Shown here: one piece after another, positions 4,894-5,616 of the stretch | How the letters are laid out: each line of letters starts with the position of its first letter | Numbering within the stretch: the first letter of the stretch is position 1 | NCBI GenBank assembly: GCA_964369355.1 | Contig: CAYJEO010000043.1 | Location: forward strand, 1-5,616 | Direction: 5' to 3' | DNA: 5,616 bases | DNA from: CAYJEO01 sp964369355 | GTDB lineage: Bacteria; Bacillota_I; Bacilli_A; RF39; UBA660 | The notes under the pieces: model-generated | What the model saw: the letters and a program-made list of their open reading frames with translations, nothing else | Databases searched by the model: none | What the model was told of the DNA's origin: nothing | Translations under genes and position numbers: made by a program

Positions 4894-4897
4894 TATT

Positions 4898-5593
4898 ATG
4901 TTTATTAAAATTTTAAAATTCTTATTTAAAGATTTCTTCTTTTTTACTACTGCCTATTCTAATAATATATTCCCAGATCCATTATCAAAAGAAGACGAAG
5001 AAGAAAATATTCAAAAGCATTTACTAGGAGATAAAGATGCCAGGAACAAATTAATTGAACATAACTTAAGATTAGTAGCTCATATAGTTAAAAAATATGA
5101 TCACAACAAAGAGGATGTAGATGATTTAATTTCTATTGGAACAATCGGTTTAATTAAAGGAATTGATTCATATTCATTTAAAAAAGGAACTAGAATAACT
5201 ACTTACTGTGCCAGATGCATTGAAAATGAAATACTAATGCATTTTAGATCAAATAAAAAAAATAGTAAAAATATTAGTTTAAATGATGGAGTTGGTTTTG
5301 ATAAAGAAGGAAATGAAATAACAATTATGGATATACTTAAAACTCCAAAACCTGATTTTGAGGCCGATATATACTTAAAAGAAAATATTGATAGTTTAAA
5401 AAAATACTACAATATTTTAAATAAAAGAGAACAAGATATTATTGAAAGAAGATACGGACTTAACAATAAAGATTCAGAGACTCAAAAAGAAATAGCTAGT
5501 GTTTTAGGGATTTCTAGAAGTTATGTCTCTCGTATTGAAAAAAGAGCATTAACTAAAATGCTACGTGAATTTATAAAAGATAAAAGAACATAA
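4898..5593 (+). CDS. sigK: Mother-cell RNA polymerase sigma factor K precursor (pro-sigma-K)
   Basis: The product has 231 residues and covers the full length of sigma-K, the last mother-cell sigma factor, which drives coat and cortex-late genes and mother-cell lysis. Residues 1 to about 19 are hydrophobic and Phe-rich with a few Lys. They are followed by A-Y-S-N-N-I-F-P-D-P-L, matching the Bacillus site where SpoIVFB removes about 20 residues before a Tyr. Region 2 shows H-N-L-R-L-V-A-H-I-V-K-K (55-66), D-L-I-S-I-G-T-I-G-L-I-K-G-I (76-89) and R-C-I-E-N-E-I-L-M-H-F-R (106-117). The D-K-E-G-N-E-I segment (135-141) and I-S-R-S-Y-V-S-R-I-E-K-R-A-L (205-218) are typical of sigma-K rather than sigma-E. 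The gene is uninterrupted, with no skin-like element. It is divergent from the zinc-ribbon gene and lies about 1.7 kb from the spoIIAA start. Confidence 0.94.
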   Translation: MFIKILKFLFKDFFFFTTAYSNNIFPDPLSKEDEEENIQKHLLGDKDARNKLIEHNLRLVAHIVKKYDHNKEDVDDLISIGTIGLIKGIDSYSFKKGTRITTYCARCIENEILMHFRSNKKNSKNISLNDGVGFDKEGNEITIMDILKTPKPDFEADIYLKENIDSLKKYYNILNKREQDIIERRYGLNNKDSETQKEIASVLGISRSYVSRIEKRALTKMLREFIKDKRT

Positions 5594-5616
5594 AAAAAGT
5601 GTATTAAACACTTTTT
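5594..5616 (+). terminator. Intrinsic terminator after sigK
   Basis: AAAAAGTGT (5594-5602), loop ATTAA and ACACTTTTT (5608-5616) form a 9-bp stem immediately after the TAA stop. The 3' arm ends in a T run that reaches the window edge. The near-symmetry would let it act for a gene coming from the right as well. Confidence 0.8.

Noticed and set aside
4886..4897. Longer sigK start at 4886
   Set aside because: The ATG overlaps the SD of the start at 4898 and has no SD of its own. The added residues M-R-C-I have no match in the sigma-K pro-sequence.
1..5616. CRISPR arrays, tRNA or rRNA genes, insertion sequences, attachment sites, riboswitches
   Set aside because: Genes and short intergenic regions account for the whole window. 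I saw no repeated spacer structure, cloverleaf, transposase or long inverted repeat.

Overview
The window is a very AT-rich stretch of an endospore-forming Bacillota genome. Spo0A-box, sigma-factor and spoVA content, strong GGAGG-type Shine-Dalgarno (SD) sites and the standard genetic code (Trp as TGG) all fit a low-GC, Gram-positive spore former, possibly an uncultured gut Bacilli/Clostridia lineage. The lineage cannot be fixed from the sequence alone.

Layout from left to right: a prepilin-like gene runs off the left edge (1-308, minus). Next comes a sporulation block on the minus strand, transcribed right to left: spoIIAA (3196-2864), sigF (2854-2201), an intrinsic terminator, then spoVAC (2146-1706), spoVAD (1705-719) and spoVAE (719-369), ending in a weak terminator. 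Upstream of it on the same strand lie a signal-peptide-bearing, membrane-anchored Tyr/Asn-rich protein of unknown function (4420-3257) and a small zinc-ribbon membrane protein (4820-4488). Divergent from the latter, on the plus strand, is an uninterrupted sigK gene (4898-5593) with a pro-sequence, ending in a terminator at the right edge.

Functionally, the block joins early forespore control (SpoIIAA, sigma-F), late forespore dipicolinic acid transport (SpoVACDE) and late mother-cell control (sigma-K). It follows the Bacillus subtilis order spoIIAA-spoIIAB-sigF-spoVA, but spoIIAB, the anti-sigma-F kinase gene, is missing: only 9 bases separate spoIIAA from sigF. SpoIIAA keeps the Asp-Ser of the phosphorylation site, so a kinase is expected elsewhere in the genome. 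spoVAA, spoVAB and other accessory spoVA genes are also absent, which matches the minimal spoVACDE set of many clostridia.

Regulatory signals: an exact Spo0A box (TGTCGAA) lies upstream of spoIIAA. A sigma-F/G-type promoter (GTATA-N17-AATACTA) sits between the sigF terminator and spoVAC. A sigma-E/K-like -10 precedes sigK. In several genes the best -10 element lies only 14-19 bases before the start codon, which predicts leaders that begin at or just before the SD sequence.
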